Below are positions 51,777 through 60,465 of a stretch of 64,000 nucleotides of DNA, piece by piece. The notes beneath the pieces were generated by a model. It saw nothing but the letters and a program-made list of their open reading frames with translations. It did no database searches and was not told where the DNA came from. This stretch comes from Gammaproteobacteria bacterium (GTDB lineage Bacteria; Pseudomonadota; Gammaproteobacteria; Eutrophobiales; Eutrophobiaceae), in assembly GCA_016179185.1 (NCBI GenBank), contig JACORW010000018.1, positions 20,671-84,670 on the forward strand. The letters are read 5' to 3'. A program made the position numbers and the translations under genes. Each line of letters starts with the position of its first letter. Positions within the stretch are counted from its first letter, which is position 1.

Positions 51777-53852
51777 ATGCCCAATAATGGCGTGCTAAGT
51801 ATCAATGAGACTCCGCAAATGAACTCTCGCAACAACCCCTTGCTCGTCAATCCTGCGCGTCCACCCCCTAAGTGGTTGGGCGTCATCGGCGCCGGCACCA
51901 TCGGCCCGGACATCGCTTATTACCTGAAGAGCGAAATAGCGGATCTGCACCTGGTGCTCATAGATGTGCGTCAGGAGGCCCTGGACAAGGCCGTGGATCG
52001 AATCCACGGTTACGCCGACAAGGGGCTCGCCCGGGGCAAGCTCACGCCCGCCCAGGCCGATTGCGTGCGGCGCAACATCATCGCCTCGCTGGATTACGAG
52101 GCGCTGGCGTACTGCGACTGGGTCTTGGAGGCCGCCACGGAAAACCTGGAGTTGAAGCGCAGAATTTTCTCCCAGGTGGAGGCAATCGTCAGGCCCGATG
52201 CCATCATCACGTCCAATACCAGTTCCATACCCGCAGTGCGGCTGTTCTCGCACCTCAACCATCCGGAGCGCACCACGGTCACGCACTTTTTCGCCCCGGC
52301 GTTCCGCAATCCGGCCGTCGAGGTCATCCACTGGGACAAGGCCGATCCGGCGGTGGTGGACTACCTGCGCTGGACGTTCTGCACGACCGGCAAGGTGCCG
52401 ATGGTGACCAGGGACACCGTTTGTTTCATGCTCGATCGCATCTTCGACAACTGGTGCAACGAGGCGGCACTGTTGCTGGACCCGGCGACGCCGGCGCAGA
52501 TCGACACCGTCGCCGGAGAATTCGTCCACGCCGGACCGTTCTTCGTGCTCAATCTCGCCAACGGCAATCCGATCATCGTCGAGACCAACACGCTGCAGAT
52601 GGAGGAAGAGGGGGCGCATTACCGTCCGGCGGAGATCTTCAGGACTGCGGGACGCTGGGATACGGTCAAACCCGGAGAATTCGCGAATGTTACGGCTGCG
52701 ACCGCGGCCGCGATCCGCGACCGCCTGGCAGGGATCCTGCTGTCGCAGTCGGTGGACATTCTGGATCGTCGCATCGGCACGCCCGAGGACCTGGATCTCG
52801 GCTGCCGCATTGCGTTCGCCTTTCGCAAGGGACCGCTGGAGCTGATGCGCGATCTGGGCGCGCCGGAGTGTGCGCGCATCCTGGGAAAATTCCAGCAGGA
52901 TCGTCCCGGCATGCCGATGCCGAAGCAGGACCTGCCCGCGTACCAGAACTTCCGGCGCTTCGTGCTGGTGGACGATGTGGAGGCCGGCGACGGCCGCATC
53001 GTCAAAGTGATTACGCTGCGCCGGCCGGAAGCGCTCAACGCCATTCACGACGAGATGACCGACGAGGTACTGGCCGCGATCCGCAGGTTTGAAGACGCCG
53101 CCGAGGTCGCCGGCTTCGTGATCACTGGTTACGGCACGCGTGCGTTCTCCGCGGGCGCAGACATCGGGCGGTTTCCCTCCCTGTTGGGCGATCGATATCA
53201 ATCGGCGGAGTACGCACGGGCCTGTTCGCGCTTGCTGGTGTACCTGGATGCCTGCACGAAGCCGGTAGTCGCGGCATTGAACGGCATGGCACTGGGAGGC
53301 GGCCTGGAACTGGCGCTGCGCTGCCACGGCATCGTCGCCACGCACAATGCCTTCATGCAGTTCCCGGAGATCACGCTGGGCATCGTGCCCGGCATCGGTG
53401 CGATGGTGGTGCCGTACCGGCGCTGGCCGGAGGCTGCGAACATGTTCCATCACATGCTGACCCGCGCCGAGCGGCTCACGGCCGAGGGGGCCACGGAACT
53501 GGGCATCATTGACACATTGGTCGCAGATCACGGCGCGCTGGTGCCGGCGGCCGTGTGGCTCGTGAACGCATTGCGCGGCAAGGGACATCGTGTACCCGAT
53601 GCACCAGTGCGGATTCCGCCGGTGGTTATTGAAGTCAATGCGCCCCATGCGGCGTCGGGGCAGCGCCTCAGCGCCGAGGTCCTTGAAATCCTGCGCCGGG
53701 GCATCCAGGACGCCGCCGCGACCGATTCATTCAGCAAGGCGCTGGAGATCGGCTACTTGGCCTTCGGCGATTCGGCCTGCACCGCCGCCGCGCGGGAAGG
53801 CATCTCCGCCTTCGGCGAACGCCGCAAGCCGGATTTTGCGAAGACGGGATGA
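51777..53852 (+). CDS. 3-hydroxyacyl-CoA dehydrogenase - enoyl-CoA hydratase fusion (HCDH first)
   Basis: A 691-residue bifunctional beta-oxidation enzyme. Residues 20-380 form a 3-hydroxyacyl-CoA dehydrogenase with the NAD loop GVIGAGTIGPDIAYYL, VLEAATENLELKRR and SNTSSIPAVRL. Residues 400-691 form a crotonase domain with FSAGADIGRF, MALGGGLELALR and FPEITLGIVPG, keeping both catalytic glutamates. The order is the reverse of FadB, where the hydratase comes first. The likely start is ATG 51777, though ATG 51819 is possible. It would supply steps two and three of beta-oxidation for the island. Confidence 0.88.
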   Translation: MPNNGVLSINETPQMNSRNNPLLVNPARPPPKWLGVIGAGTIGPDIAYYLKSEIADLHLVLIDVRQEALDKAVDRIHGYADKGLARGKLTPAQADCVRRNIIASLDYEALAYCDWVLEAATENLELKRRIFSQVEAIVRPDAIITSNTSSIPAVRLFSHLNHPERTTVTHFFAPAFRNPAVEVIHWDKADPAVVDYLRWTFCTTGKVPMVTRDTVCFMLDRIFDNWCNEAALLLDPATPAQIDTVAGEFVHAGPFFVLNLANGNPIIVETNTLQMEEEGAHYRPAEIFRTAGRWDTVKPGEFANVTAATAAAIRDRLAGILLSQSVDILDRRIGTPEDLDLGCRIAFAFRKGPLELMRDLGAPECARILGKFQQDRPGMPMPKQDLPAYQNFRRFVLVDDVEAGDGRIVKVITLRRPEALNAIHDEMTDEVLAAIRRFEDAAEVAGFVITGYGTRAFSAGADIGRFPSLLGDRYQSAEYARACSRLLVYLDACTKPVVAALNGMALGGGLELALRCHGIVATHNAFMQFPEITLGIVPGIGAMVVPYRRWPEAANMFHHMLTRAERLTAEGATELGIIDTLVADHGALVPAAVWLVNALRGKGHRVPDAPVRIPPVVIEVNAPHAASGQRLSAEVLEILRRGIQDAAATDSFSKALEIGYLAFGDSACTAAAREGISAFGERRKPDFAKTG

Positions 53853-53870
53853 GCTCCCGGCGTGCGGACG

Positions 53871-54596
53871 ATGCGAACGATCTCCCTGGTCATTCCGGCC
53901 TTCAACGAAGCGCAGCACCTCCCGGATTTGCTGTGCAGTGTGTCGGCGGCGCAGAAGCGCTATGCCGGTGGGGCAAAGAGCATTGAAATCATTATCGCCG
54001 ATAATGCGTCCACCGACCGTACCGCCGATATAGCGCGCGCCCACGGATGCCGCGTGACCACGGTGGAAAAGCGCACCATCGCTGCGGCGCGCAATGGCGG
54101 GGCCAGGGTCGCGGCCGGGGAAATACTCGCCTTCGTGGATGCGGATTCGCTGATTCATCCCGAGACCTTCAATGCCATTGAAACTGCCTTGACCGACAGC
54201 GTCGTGGTCGGCGCCACCTGCATCCGCATGAGCCGGACTTCTCCGGGCATCGCGCTGACGATGCTGATCGGCAACGCCATCATGCGCATCGGCGGCCTGG
54301 ATTCCGGGGTCGTGTTTTGCCGGCGCGCCGATTGGGAAGCCGTGGGTGGCTACAACGAAAATTACCGCTTCGCCGAGGATGTGCGCTTCTTATGGGATCT
54401 CAAGCGGCTCGGACGATCGCGCGGCCAGAGATTTGCCCGCGCCCTGAACGCCCCGACCATCACGTCAGCGCGCAAGTTCGATCAATACGGCGACTGGCAC
54501 TGGTTTAATGGTCCCGCGAAGGCCCTGTTCTGGTACCTGTTCAGCCCGGGGAAATTCCGGCGCTTTATCGACGACTATTGGTACCAGCGTCGCTGA
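53871..54596 (+). CDS. Family 2 glycosyltransferase
   Basis: A 241-residue GT-A enzyme. It has ISLVIPAFNEAQHLPDLL, the IIIADNASTDRTADIA block, the DXD-type motif FVDADSLIHP and the acceptor-side ED in FAEDVRFLWDLKR. It transfers a sugar from a nucleotide donor, probably at the inner membrane, for a lipid or surface glycan. A GTG at 53862 is an alternative start. It starts 18 bp after the fusion gene but is not functionally related to it. No other glycan gene is adjacent. Confidence 0.85.
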   Translation: MRTISLVIPAFNEAQHLPDLLCSVSAAQKRYAGGAKSIEIIIADNASTDRTADIARAHGCRVTTVEKRTIAAARNGGARVAAGEILAFVDADSLIHPETFNAIETALTDSVVVGATCIRMSRTSPGIALTMLIGNAIMRIGGLDSGVVFCRRADWEAVGGYNENYRFAEDVRFLWDLKRLGRSRGQRFARALNAPTITSARKFDQYGDWHWFNGPAKALFWYLFSPGKFRRFIDDYWYQRR

Positions 54597-54601
54597 GTAT
54601 T

Positions 54602-55135
54602 TCAGCGCCGCGGAGGCGGAGGTGGAAGGACGGCCGGTGGTCCGGGCGGCGGAGGTGCGTTGACCGAAGGACCGGTCGCCGCGGTGCGCATGCCCGCCGG
54701 CACCGGCACCTGGTGTCCCTTGGCGTACATGCACTGCACGTATGCCACGTCATAGCGATCCTGCATGATCTCGGCGGAGGCGCCGTAGGCGTCGGCGCCG
54801 CCGGCGCTGCCCACGAGTAATCCCGCGCCCGCGCCCACGGCTGCGCCGCCGGCCGGATCGCCGGTGGCAGCGCCGATCAATGCCCCCGCTGCAGCGCCAA
54901 CCGCCGCACCGGCGGCCGCACTGTTCACCGCGCTGTCCGCGGCGGCCTGGGCCGGAGAGATACCGATTGCCTGTCGCGCATATCCCTGGCACTCATAATC
55001 ATCGGAGCGGAACTGGTTGAAGTTGCTGTGGGTGCCCGGCAGCACCATGACCGACGGGCCGTTGGCCGGCACCGTCGCGCAGCCGCCGATGGCCAGCACT
55101 GCTCCCAATGTGGCGAGTCGCAATGGCCGCCGCAT
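54602..55135 (-). CDS. Glycine-zipper outer-membrane lipoprotein
   Basis: A 177-residue lipoprotein from ATG 55135. The signal peptide ends in lipobox IGGC with lipidated Cys19. A Gly/Ala-rich segment (about 70-115, AAAGAAVGAAAGALIGAATGD) is a glycine zipper like that of YMGG/OmpA-linked lipoproteins, and the C-terminus is proline-rich. Its start overlaps the upstream gene's stop (TGATG), so the two are translationally coupled. It probably has a structural role in the envelope. Confidence 0.75.
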   Translation of the reverse strand: MRRPLRLATLGAVLAIGGCATVPANGPSVMVLPGTHSNFNQFRSDDYECQGYARQAIGISPAQAAADSAVNSAAAGAAVGAAAGALIGAATGDPAGGAAVGAGAGLLVGSAGGADAYGASAEIMQDRYDVAYVQCMYAKGHQVPVPAGMRTAATGPSVNAPPPPGPPAVLPPPPPRR

Positions 55136-55554
55136 CACTGCGGTCCCTGGGGAGAAGTCTGCGGCACGACCTGCAACCACGGACTCGGGCAGGATTGTGC
55201 GTAAGGATAATAGGTTCTGGAATCCGGGCAGTAGTACCAGAAGCCGGATGCGGCGGGGCCGGAAGGCGCGGTTTCGCGCTGCACATACACCTGCGGCTCG
55301 CGCTCAACAACGACTTGCGTGACGGGATAACGATCAACGTAGTAGTAACCGACACCCGGCCAAACCAGCGGCACACCAATTGACAATCCGAAATGGGAAC
55401 TCCATCCGTGATGACCGCCGTGGTGATAGCCAATCCAGCCACCGTGCCAGCCGCCGCCGTGACCACCGTGTCCATAATGCCCGCCCCATGCCAGGGCCGA
55501 AGCGCCAAATGCCAGCGCCAGGGTTGTAAACAGTGCCGCCAGAGACCGTTTCAT
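55135..55554 (-). CDS. Secreted Gly/His/Tyr-rich small protein
   Basis: A 139-residue protein with a signal peptide (RSLAALFTTLALAFGASALA) followed by a Gly/His-rich stretch (HYGHGGHGGGWHGG) and a C-terminal YYYVDRYPV ... YYCPDSRTYYPYAQSC. The YYCPDS.TYYPY.. C pattern is common in small secreted or lipoprotein-associated proteins of proteobacteria. It is coupled to the glycine-zipper lipoprotein. GGGAGG lies 6 nt before ATG 55554. A metal- or surface-binding role is possible from the histidines. Confidence 0.72.
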   Translation of the reverse strand: MKRSLAALFTTLALAFGASALAWGGHYGHGGHGGGWHGGWIGYHHGGHHGWSSHFGLSIGVPLVWPGVGYYYVDRYPVTQVVVEREPQVYVQRETAPSGPAASGFWYYCPDSRTYYPYAQSCPSPWLQVVPQTSPQGPQ

Positions 55555-55807
55555 CGAGGACCTCCCGGTGATTTGCCAGTTTGACCCATGCGCGCTCCAG
55601 TCGTTCGACTCCACCTTTTATCTCCTTGATTCTTGCACCGATTACCGGCAGGTTTTTCGTGATCTCGCGAGCCCGCGGCCCGCCTGACATTGAGCAATAC
55701 CAGCAAGAACTGCACATCGGAGTCTCCGGCGCGGGAAAGGCAATAACCGGCTAAATAGGTGTTCTGATATATGCTTCAATTTGGAACAGGTATTTAGACT
55801 TTTTCAC

Positions 55808-56722
55808 ATGCTGTCACGCCGTTCGTTGCTGATTGCAGGTGCGCTGGTCGGGGTGCAGGGTTTGCCGCGCCTGGCGTCCGGAGCCGGAAACACGCCGGCG
55901 CTGACCCGGGTTATTCCGAAGTCCGGCGAATCCCTGCCGGCGATTGGCATGGGTTCCTGGATCACCTTCCACATCGGCAACGATCCGGACGAACTGGCGA
56001 TCCGTCGGGACGTCCTGCGAACTTTCTTCGCGCGCGGCGGTGCGGTGCTGGATTCGTCGCCGATGTACGGCCGGTCCGAGGCGGTCCTCGGTAAATGTCT
56101 GCGTGATCTCGATCCCGGGATCAAACCTTTCCGCGCAACCAAAGTCTGGATCCTCGGCCGGCGGTTCGGGATCGAACAAATGCAGCATTCCGAGAATCTG
56201 TGGGGGCAGGGCGGGTTTGACCTGATGCAGGTGCATAATGTGCTGAACTGGGACACCCACCTGCCGACATTACGGGAATGGAAAGCGGCCGGGCGCATCC
56301 GTTATCTGGGCGTCACCACCTCCCATGGTCGCCGGCACGATGAGCTGGAACAGATCATGCGCACGGAGGATCTCGATTTCGTCCAGTTCACTTATAACAT
56401 CGTTGACAGGGAGGCCGAGGAGCGGCTGTTGCCGCTGGCCGCGGAGCGCGGAATTGTCGTAATCATCAACCGGCCGTTTCGTCAGGGCGCATTGTTTGAT
56501 GCCGTGCAGGGGCGGCATCTGCCGGGATGGGCCGCGGAGATCGAGTGCGCCAATTGGGCCCAGATATTCCTCAAGTTCATCATCTCCCACCCGGCTGTTA
56601 CCTGCGCGATCCCGGCGACGTCGCAGGTGGCGCACATGCAGGAAAATGTCGGAGCACTCTATGGCGCGCTGCCGGATGAAGCCCTGCGCCGCCGCATGGT
56701 GGCGGACCTGGCAGGCGGCTGA
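55808..56722 (+). CDS. Tat-exported aldo/keto reductase-family protein
   Basis: A 304-residue protein with an N-terminal Tat signal (LSRRSLLIAGALVG) followed by an aldo/keto reductase barrel. The catalytic tetrad is readable: Asp and Tyr in LDSSPMYGRSE, Lys in RATKVWI and His in MQVHNVLN. NADPH use in the periplasm is unexpected, so it may be loaded with cofactor before export, as some Tat substrates are. ATG 55808 gives a normal Tat signal. Its substrate is unknown. Confidence 0.82.
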   Translation: MLSRRSLLIAGALVGVQGLPRLASGAGNTPALTRVIPKSGESLPAIGMGSWITFHIGNDPDELAIRRDVLRTFFARGGAVLDSSPMYGRSEAVLGKCLRDLDPGIKPFRATKVWILGRRFGIEQMQHSENLWGQGGFDLMQVHNVLNWDTHLPTLREWKAAGRIRYLGVTTSHGRRHDELEQIMRTEDLDFVQFTYNIVDREAEERLLPLAAERGIVVIINRPFRQGALFDAVQGRHLPGWAAEIECANWAQIFLKFIISHPAVTCAIPATSQVAHMQENVGALYGALPDEALRRRMVADLAGG

Positions 56723-56753
56723 ACGGGCCGACCAAAGAGTCTGCGGCAGCGGT

Positions 56754-58172
56754 TCAGCTCAGGATGAGTATATCCACGTCAATCAGCAACTCGGCGTCGC
56801 CCTGGGTGAACTGGTGATAGAGCTGGCTGCCGATGGTGACGTCGTCGCCCGCGCTCCAGCCATCTCCCATCTCAACCACATCGCCGGCATTGCCGCTGAC
56901 GCGCAGGACATCGGAGGTCAGGGAGAGATCCAATACTTCGGCGGCGTCCACGATCAGCGTGTTGTCGCCGGTGCCCCGCAGATCGATGATCTCGATGCCG
57001 GTAATCGTTCCATCCGGGATGCCGGTCAGATCGACGAGTTTGTCTTTTCCGTTGATCACGAGCCGGTCATTTCCCTCGCCGCCGTCCACCAGGGCATCGG
57101 CTGCGCGGAACCTGAAGCGGTCATTGCCGGCATCGCCGTACAGGAGATCGCTCCCACCGCCGCCGATGAGTTCGTCCTTGCCCCCGCCGCCGAAGAGCGT
57201 GTCGTCCCCGCCGAAACCGCGCAGGACATCCGCGCCGTCCAGCCCCGACAGCAAGTTGGCCGCGCTGTTGCCGGACATGTCGTCGTTGCCGGATGTACCA
57301 ATGGCGTTTTCAATGGTCACGTCGTAGGCAATGGCCGTCGCCGAGCGGGCGCCGTGGTAGGTGAACGTGCCCTCCTTCAGGGACAGGGAAATGCCGAAAG
57401 TGAGCGCGGAGGCATCCAGGGTATCGGTGCCTCCGGCGTCCCACAGCGTCCGGTAAATGCCGTCCACCTCCAGCAGGTAAGTATCGTCGCCGGTCCGGTA
57501 CGCCATGTTGGCGCCGTATATGTGCTGTATGGCGAGAATGTCGTTCGGCATCGGCGTGGCGGGCCAGCCTTCCAGCAACGTCGTGCCCGGAGTTTGTTCG
57601 TACGACATCACGGTCCATTGCGCCACGTCCTGGTCGTCGATCCCGAGCCGGCTGTAACTGCGTGGCGTGTCGTGCGGATGCTTGAGGCCGAGCGCGTGGC
57701 CGATTTCGTGGATGAGCGTGGCGAAATCATCGGTCCCCAGGGAATACGAGCCGGTCCCGGGATCGTCAATGAAGATGTCGCCCTCGGGATGCGGATATTC
57801 CTCAAACGTGAACACGAACCCGAACAATGGCGTCGGGCTGGGATCAAAGATAGGCAGGAAGGCGAGACCCACGGCGTCTTCCAGCCGGATCAACCGGTCC
57901 CCGGTCGCAACCATCGCGATATCGGCCGTCGTGAAGCGATAAGAGTCGTTCGATTCCAATTCGACAAAATCCACATTCGCCACGGCGGACCAGGCGTCAA
58001 AGGCCGCGCGGACCAGAATGAGTTCGGCACTGGTCCACGCGCCTCCGGCGTTATGCGCCGACCATGTCAGGACGACGCCATCGCCGTCCGCCAGCCAGGA
58101 ACTTCGATCCAGGAGGCCGTCAATGGCCGGGTTGCCGGTCAGCGAAACGAGCGTGGTGCTGGTCTCTGCCAT
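56754..58172 (-). CDS. Serralysin-like RTX metalloprotease (peptidase M10)
   Basis: A 472-residue secreted protease. The zinc motif HEIGHALGLKH gives His155, Glu156, His159 and His165, with the Met-turn VMSYEQ downstream. Residues about 290-370 carry RTX calcium-binding repeats (GGDDTLFGGGGKDELIGGGG). There is no N-terminal signal, and the C-terminus is hydrophobic and acidic (ELLIDVDILILS), as expected for type I secretion. No protease inhibitor or ABC exporter genes are adjacent. ATG 58172 has AGAG upstream. It may degrade environmental protein. Confidence 0.88.
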   Translation of the reverse strand: MAETSTTLVSLTGNPAIDGLLDRSSWLADGDGVVLTWSAHNAGGAWTSAELILVRAAFDAWSAVANVDFVELESNDSYRFTTADIAMVATGDRLIRLEDAVGLAFLPIFDPSPTPLFGFVFTFEEYPHPEGDIFIDDPGTGSYSLGTDDFATLIHEIGHALGLKHPHDTPRSYSRLGIDDQDVAQWTVMSYEQTPGTTLLEGWPATPMPNDILAIQHIYGANMAYRTGDDTYLLEVDGIYRTLWDAGGTDTLDASALTFGISLSLKEGTFTYHGARSATAIAYDVTIENAIGTSGNDDMSGNSAANLLSGLDGADVLRGFGGDDTLFGGGGKDELIGGGGSDLLYGDAGNDRFRFRAADALVDGGEGNDRLVINGKDKLVDLTGIPDGTITGIEIIDLRGTGDNTLIVDAAEVLDLSLTSDVLRVSGNAGDVVEMGDGWSAGDDVTIGSQLYHQFTQGDAELLIDVDILILS

Positions 58173-58328
58173 GGTCTCTACACGTTTTCCCAGGGAAGAA
58201 TTATCGGGGGATGCTGCATTGTAGCGAGGTTCCCCGCGCGGGTTTGCGAACTGCTTCACGCCGCATACTTGCTGGGCGGACTACAATCAAACGCACGGAG
58301 CGAGGCCGAAGCTGCGCTTTGGCCGAAA

Positions 58329-58363
58329 CGAGAGGCAAAAGTCCAGGGACGGACTTTTGCATC
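58329..58363. repeat. Short hairpin repeat, copy 2
   Basis: GCAAAAGTCC (58335-58344) and GGACTTTTGC (58351-58360) flank AGGGAC. It shares the CGAGAG...TTTTGC.TC frame with the copy at 21526-21559, the stem bases having changed in a compensatory way. Confidence 0.55.
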
Positions 58364-58423
58364 AACCTGTTAGAATCAGCATAAATACGCTGAACTTGCC
58401 TGATGCACCGTGTCTAATCGGCC

Positions 58424-59857
58424 ATGAGATCTCTCCTGCCCGGCTGCCTCGTGCCATTAACGCTGGCGCTGGCATTGTGGCTGCCCGGCGCCGCGCTGGC
58501 CCTGAGTACCGAAGATGTCGTGCGGCTGCACGCCAGCGGCTACCCGGACGAGAGAATTCTGGAAGTACTGGCCGCGACGCAGTCCGAGTTCCTGCTCAGT
58601 GCGCGCGAAGTTGTCTACCTGGCGCAGTCCGGCGTCGGAAATGCCGTGATCCAGAGCATGTTGGCGGCACTCCCGCAACAACTGGTCATTGAAGCCGGCA
58701 CGTCAACTTCCGAGCCCGTGCGACCCAAGATCATGCTGGAAGATATTGAGCTGCTGGCGCAAAACCAGGTCCCGGAACCGGTGATCCTCACATTCATCGA
58801 GACGCGCGACCTGGCATTTTCGCTGGACACGGAGCGCCTGACGGCGTTGCGCCAGTCCGGCCTGGGGCTGGATGCGTTGCAGTTATTGGTGGAGAAAAGC
58901 GCCGCGAATGTGCAGGTCCCGCTGGCGCCGCCACCCGCCACGGTGGCCTACACGGGCGGAGCCAATACCTATTTCTTTGGCCGCTCCGGCTATTCGACCT
59001 CATTCGACGATGATTTCCAGTCGCCGTCACCCTACGTGTCGATCCAGAGCGTCGCGTTTTATCCATGGCAATGGGGCTATACGAGTGTTCACCCATTTTA
59101 TCCGTGGCATTGGGGCTATACCGGCTTTCGGCCGTTTTATACAACTTTCTACCCGATCTGGGGGTATGGATACTTCGGGCACTCCTTTTTCTGCCCCCGT
59201 GGCCCGCATCATCATGGACATGGACACCATCATCACGGCAGCGGTCAATACGGTGAACCCGATGGACAGAACGGCAATTGGCCTGGAGATCAACAGGGCG
59301 GACCGGGAGGCGGGTATGCCGGCAACCAGAATACCCAGGGGTCCGGCGGTAACGGATACGACGGAGAGACGCCGAGTCACATCTGGTTCGGCGGGTCCGG
59401 GCACCACGGCGGCGGCAACCCGGGCAATGGGCAACCCGGAAAGGGCAGCCAGGGAAGCGGGAGCAAAAACAACCCGACACCGGTGCAGGCGGTATTCTCT
59501 TTTGGTAGTGCCACGAAAAATGTCGGCAGCACGCAGGCCGTTGTTCCCCGCGTCCTGACCGGACTCGGAGTCATCGCTCCAAATCGCGGCAGCCAGGGCG
59601 GCGGGAGCCAGACGCCGGGCCGCATCGCGACACCGACTGGGCAACCCTCCTATACACCCGCGACGATCTGGAATGGAGCACGCACCGGTCCGGTTCCGGC
59701 TTCGTCCAACTCTGTCACGTCCGTCCCCTCCGCGGTTTCCGCCGCGCAAGGCGCCCGTGACGGCGCATCCGGCGGCCGCCGCGCCGTAAACCGGGCTACG
59801 AAAGGCACATCCGGGAGCGTGTTTGCGTGGTCGGGACGTCGGGAGAATCCGCGGTGA
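58424..59857 (+). CDS. Secreted protein with His/Gly-rich low-complexity region
   Basis: A 477-residue protein with a Sec signal ending in AALA. Residues 28-165 are helical and contain recurring short units such as DVVRLHASGYPDERILEVLAATQSEF, DIELLAQNQVPEPVILTFIETRD and RLTALRQSGLGLDALQLLV, which look like repeated helical modules. Residues 205-265 contain FYPWQWGYTSVHPFYPWHWGYTGFRPFY, and the rest is Gly/Asn/Ser/His-rich, ending in a basic tail. I do not recognise a family. It could bind metal or coat a surface. Confidence 0.7.
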   Translation: MRSLLPGCLVPLTLALALWLPGAALALSTEDVVRLHASGYPDERILEVLAATQSEFLLSAREVVYLAQSGVGNAVIQSMLAALPQQLVIEAGTSTSEPVRPKIMLEDIELLAQNQVPEPVILTFIETRDLAFSLDTERLTALRQSGLGLDALQLLVEKSAANVQVPLAPPPATVAYTGGANTYFFGRSGYSTSFDDDFQSPSPYVSIQSVAFYPWQWGYTSVHPFYPWHWGYTGFRPFYTTFYPIWGYGYFGHSFFCPRGPHHHGHGHHHHGSGQYGEPDGQNGNWPGDQQGGPGGGYAGNQNTQGSGGNGYDGETPSHIWFGGSGHHGGGNPGNGQPGKGSQGSGSKNNPTPVQAVFSFGSATKNVGSTQAVVPRVLTGLGVIAPNRGSQGGGSQTPGRIATPTGQPSYTPATIWNGARTGPVPASSNSVTSVPSAVSAAQGARDGASGGRRAVNRATKGTSGSVFAWSGRRENPR

Positions 59858-60002
59858 TTTCGCCTTCGCGCGCCCGAGTGTCCTGGCGCGCCGGGTTGGC
59901 CGCGGCGAGAAGCAGCAACAGGAACGGCAGAATCAAGAGCGCCTTGCGCACCCTTTGCCGGGTAGGTGAGTCGCAACCCGGCACCGGCAGGGCGCACTCC
60001 AT
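59796..60002 (-). CDS. Possible small membrane protein
   Basis: A 68-residue frame from ATG 60002 with one strong hydrophobic segment (RKALLILPFLLLLLAAANPA), which overlaps the end of the previous gene on the opposite strand. There is no convincing ribosome-binding site. It may be a signal-peptide-bearing small protein or chance. Confidence 0.25.
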   Translation of the reverse strand: MECALPVPGCDSPTRQRVRKALLILPFLLLLLAAANPARQDTRAREGEITADSPDVPTTQTRSRMCLS

Positions 60003-60046
60003 CCCGAGCGGCACGACCTCTCCGCAGCGCAGCGTGTAGCGGTTTT

Positions 60047-60119
60047 TCAAACGAGCTACAAGCGACAAGTCATGACGCCACGGAATGTTTTCCTTGTGGC
60101 TTGTAGCTTGTGGCTCGTT
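60047..60119. repeat. Degenerate-repeat palindrome (CTACAAG type), copy 3
   Basis: The left half AACGAGCTACAAGCGACAAG and the right half CTTGTGGCTTGTAGCTTGTGG are imperfect complements and end in GAGC/GCTC arms. It starts about 190 bp after one gene and ends just before the cupin gene's stop. Confidence 0.75.
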
Positions 60120-60120
60120 C

Positions 60121-60465
60121 CTAGGCCTCCCCGCCCTGCGGCCCCCAGAACACCACCCAGGTGCCGAAGTCCGGGGAAAAAGTCTCGACGCGATGCTCGA
60201 CCCGCGCGGGAACAAAGAAGCAGTCGCCGGCCGAGAACGCGAAGCGCTCCCCGGCGATGCGGAGCTCGCCGCGGCCGGTGTGGATGAAATACAGCTCGTC
60301 CTGGTCGTGGGGCGTCTGCGGGTCGGCACCGCGCGGCGCGTAGTATTCCACGGACATCGTGCCGTGGGCCATCAGCGTCACGAAGAATTCCCCATCGGGC
60401 CAGTCAGGGGTCCTCGGACCGGGCAACCGCGCCAGCGCCTCCGACGGCGTGAGCTTGTATTTCAT
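60121..60465 (-). CDS. Single-domain cupin
   Basis: A 114-residue cupin barrel. The two histidine-bearing motifs are recognisable: PQTPHDQDELYFIHTGRGEL and a second motif PARVEHRVETF, where His serves as a metal ligand. Such proteins are metal-dependent isomerases, dioxygenases or sensors. It overlaps the PQQ-type dehydrogenase stop by 4 nt (ATGA), so it is the last gene of a coupled operon. ATG 60465 was chosen because the longer frame upstream reads through the dehydrogenase. Confidence 0.85.
   Translation of the reverse strand: MKYKLTPSEALARLPGPRTPDWPDGEFFVTLMAHGTMSVEYYAPRGADPQTPHDQDELYFIHTGRGELRIAGERFAFSAGDCFFVPARVEHRVETFSPDFGTWVVFWGPQGGEA

Noticed and set aside
51795..53648. A 617-codon open frame on the minus strand
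   Set aside because: It is antisense to the HCDH-ECH fusion, which has both domain signatures; the frame has no domain pattern.
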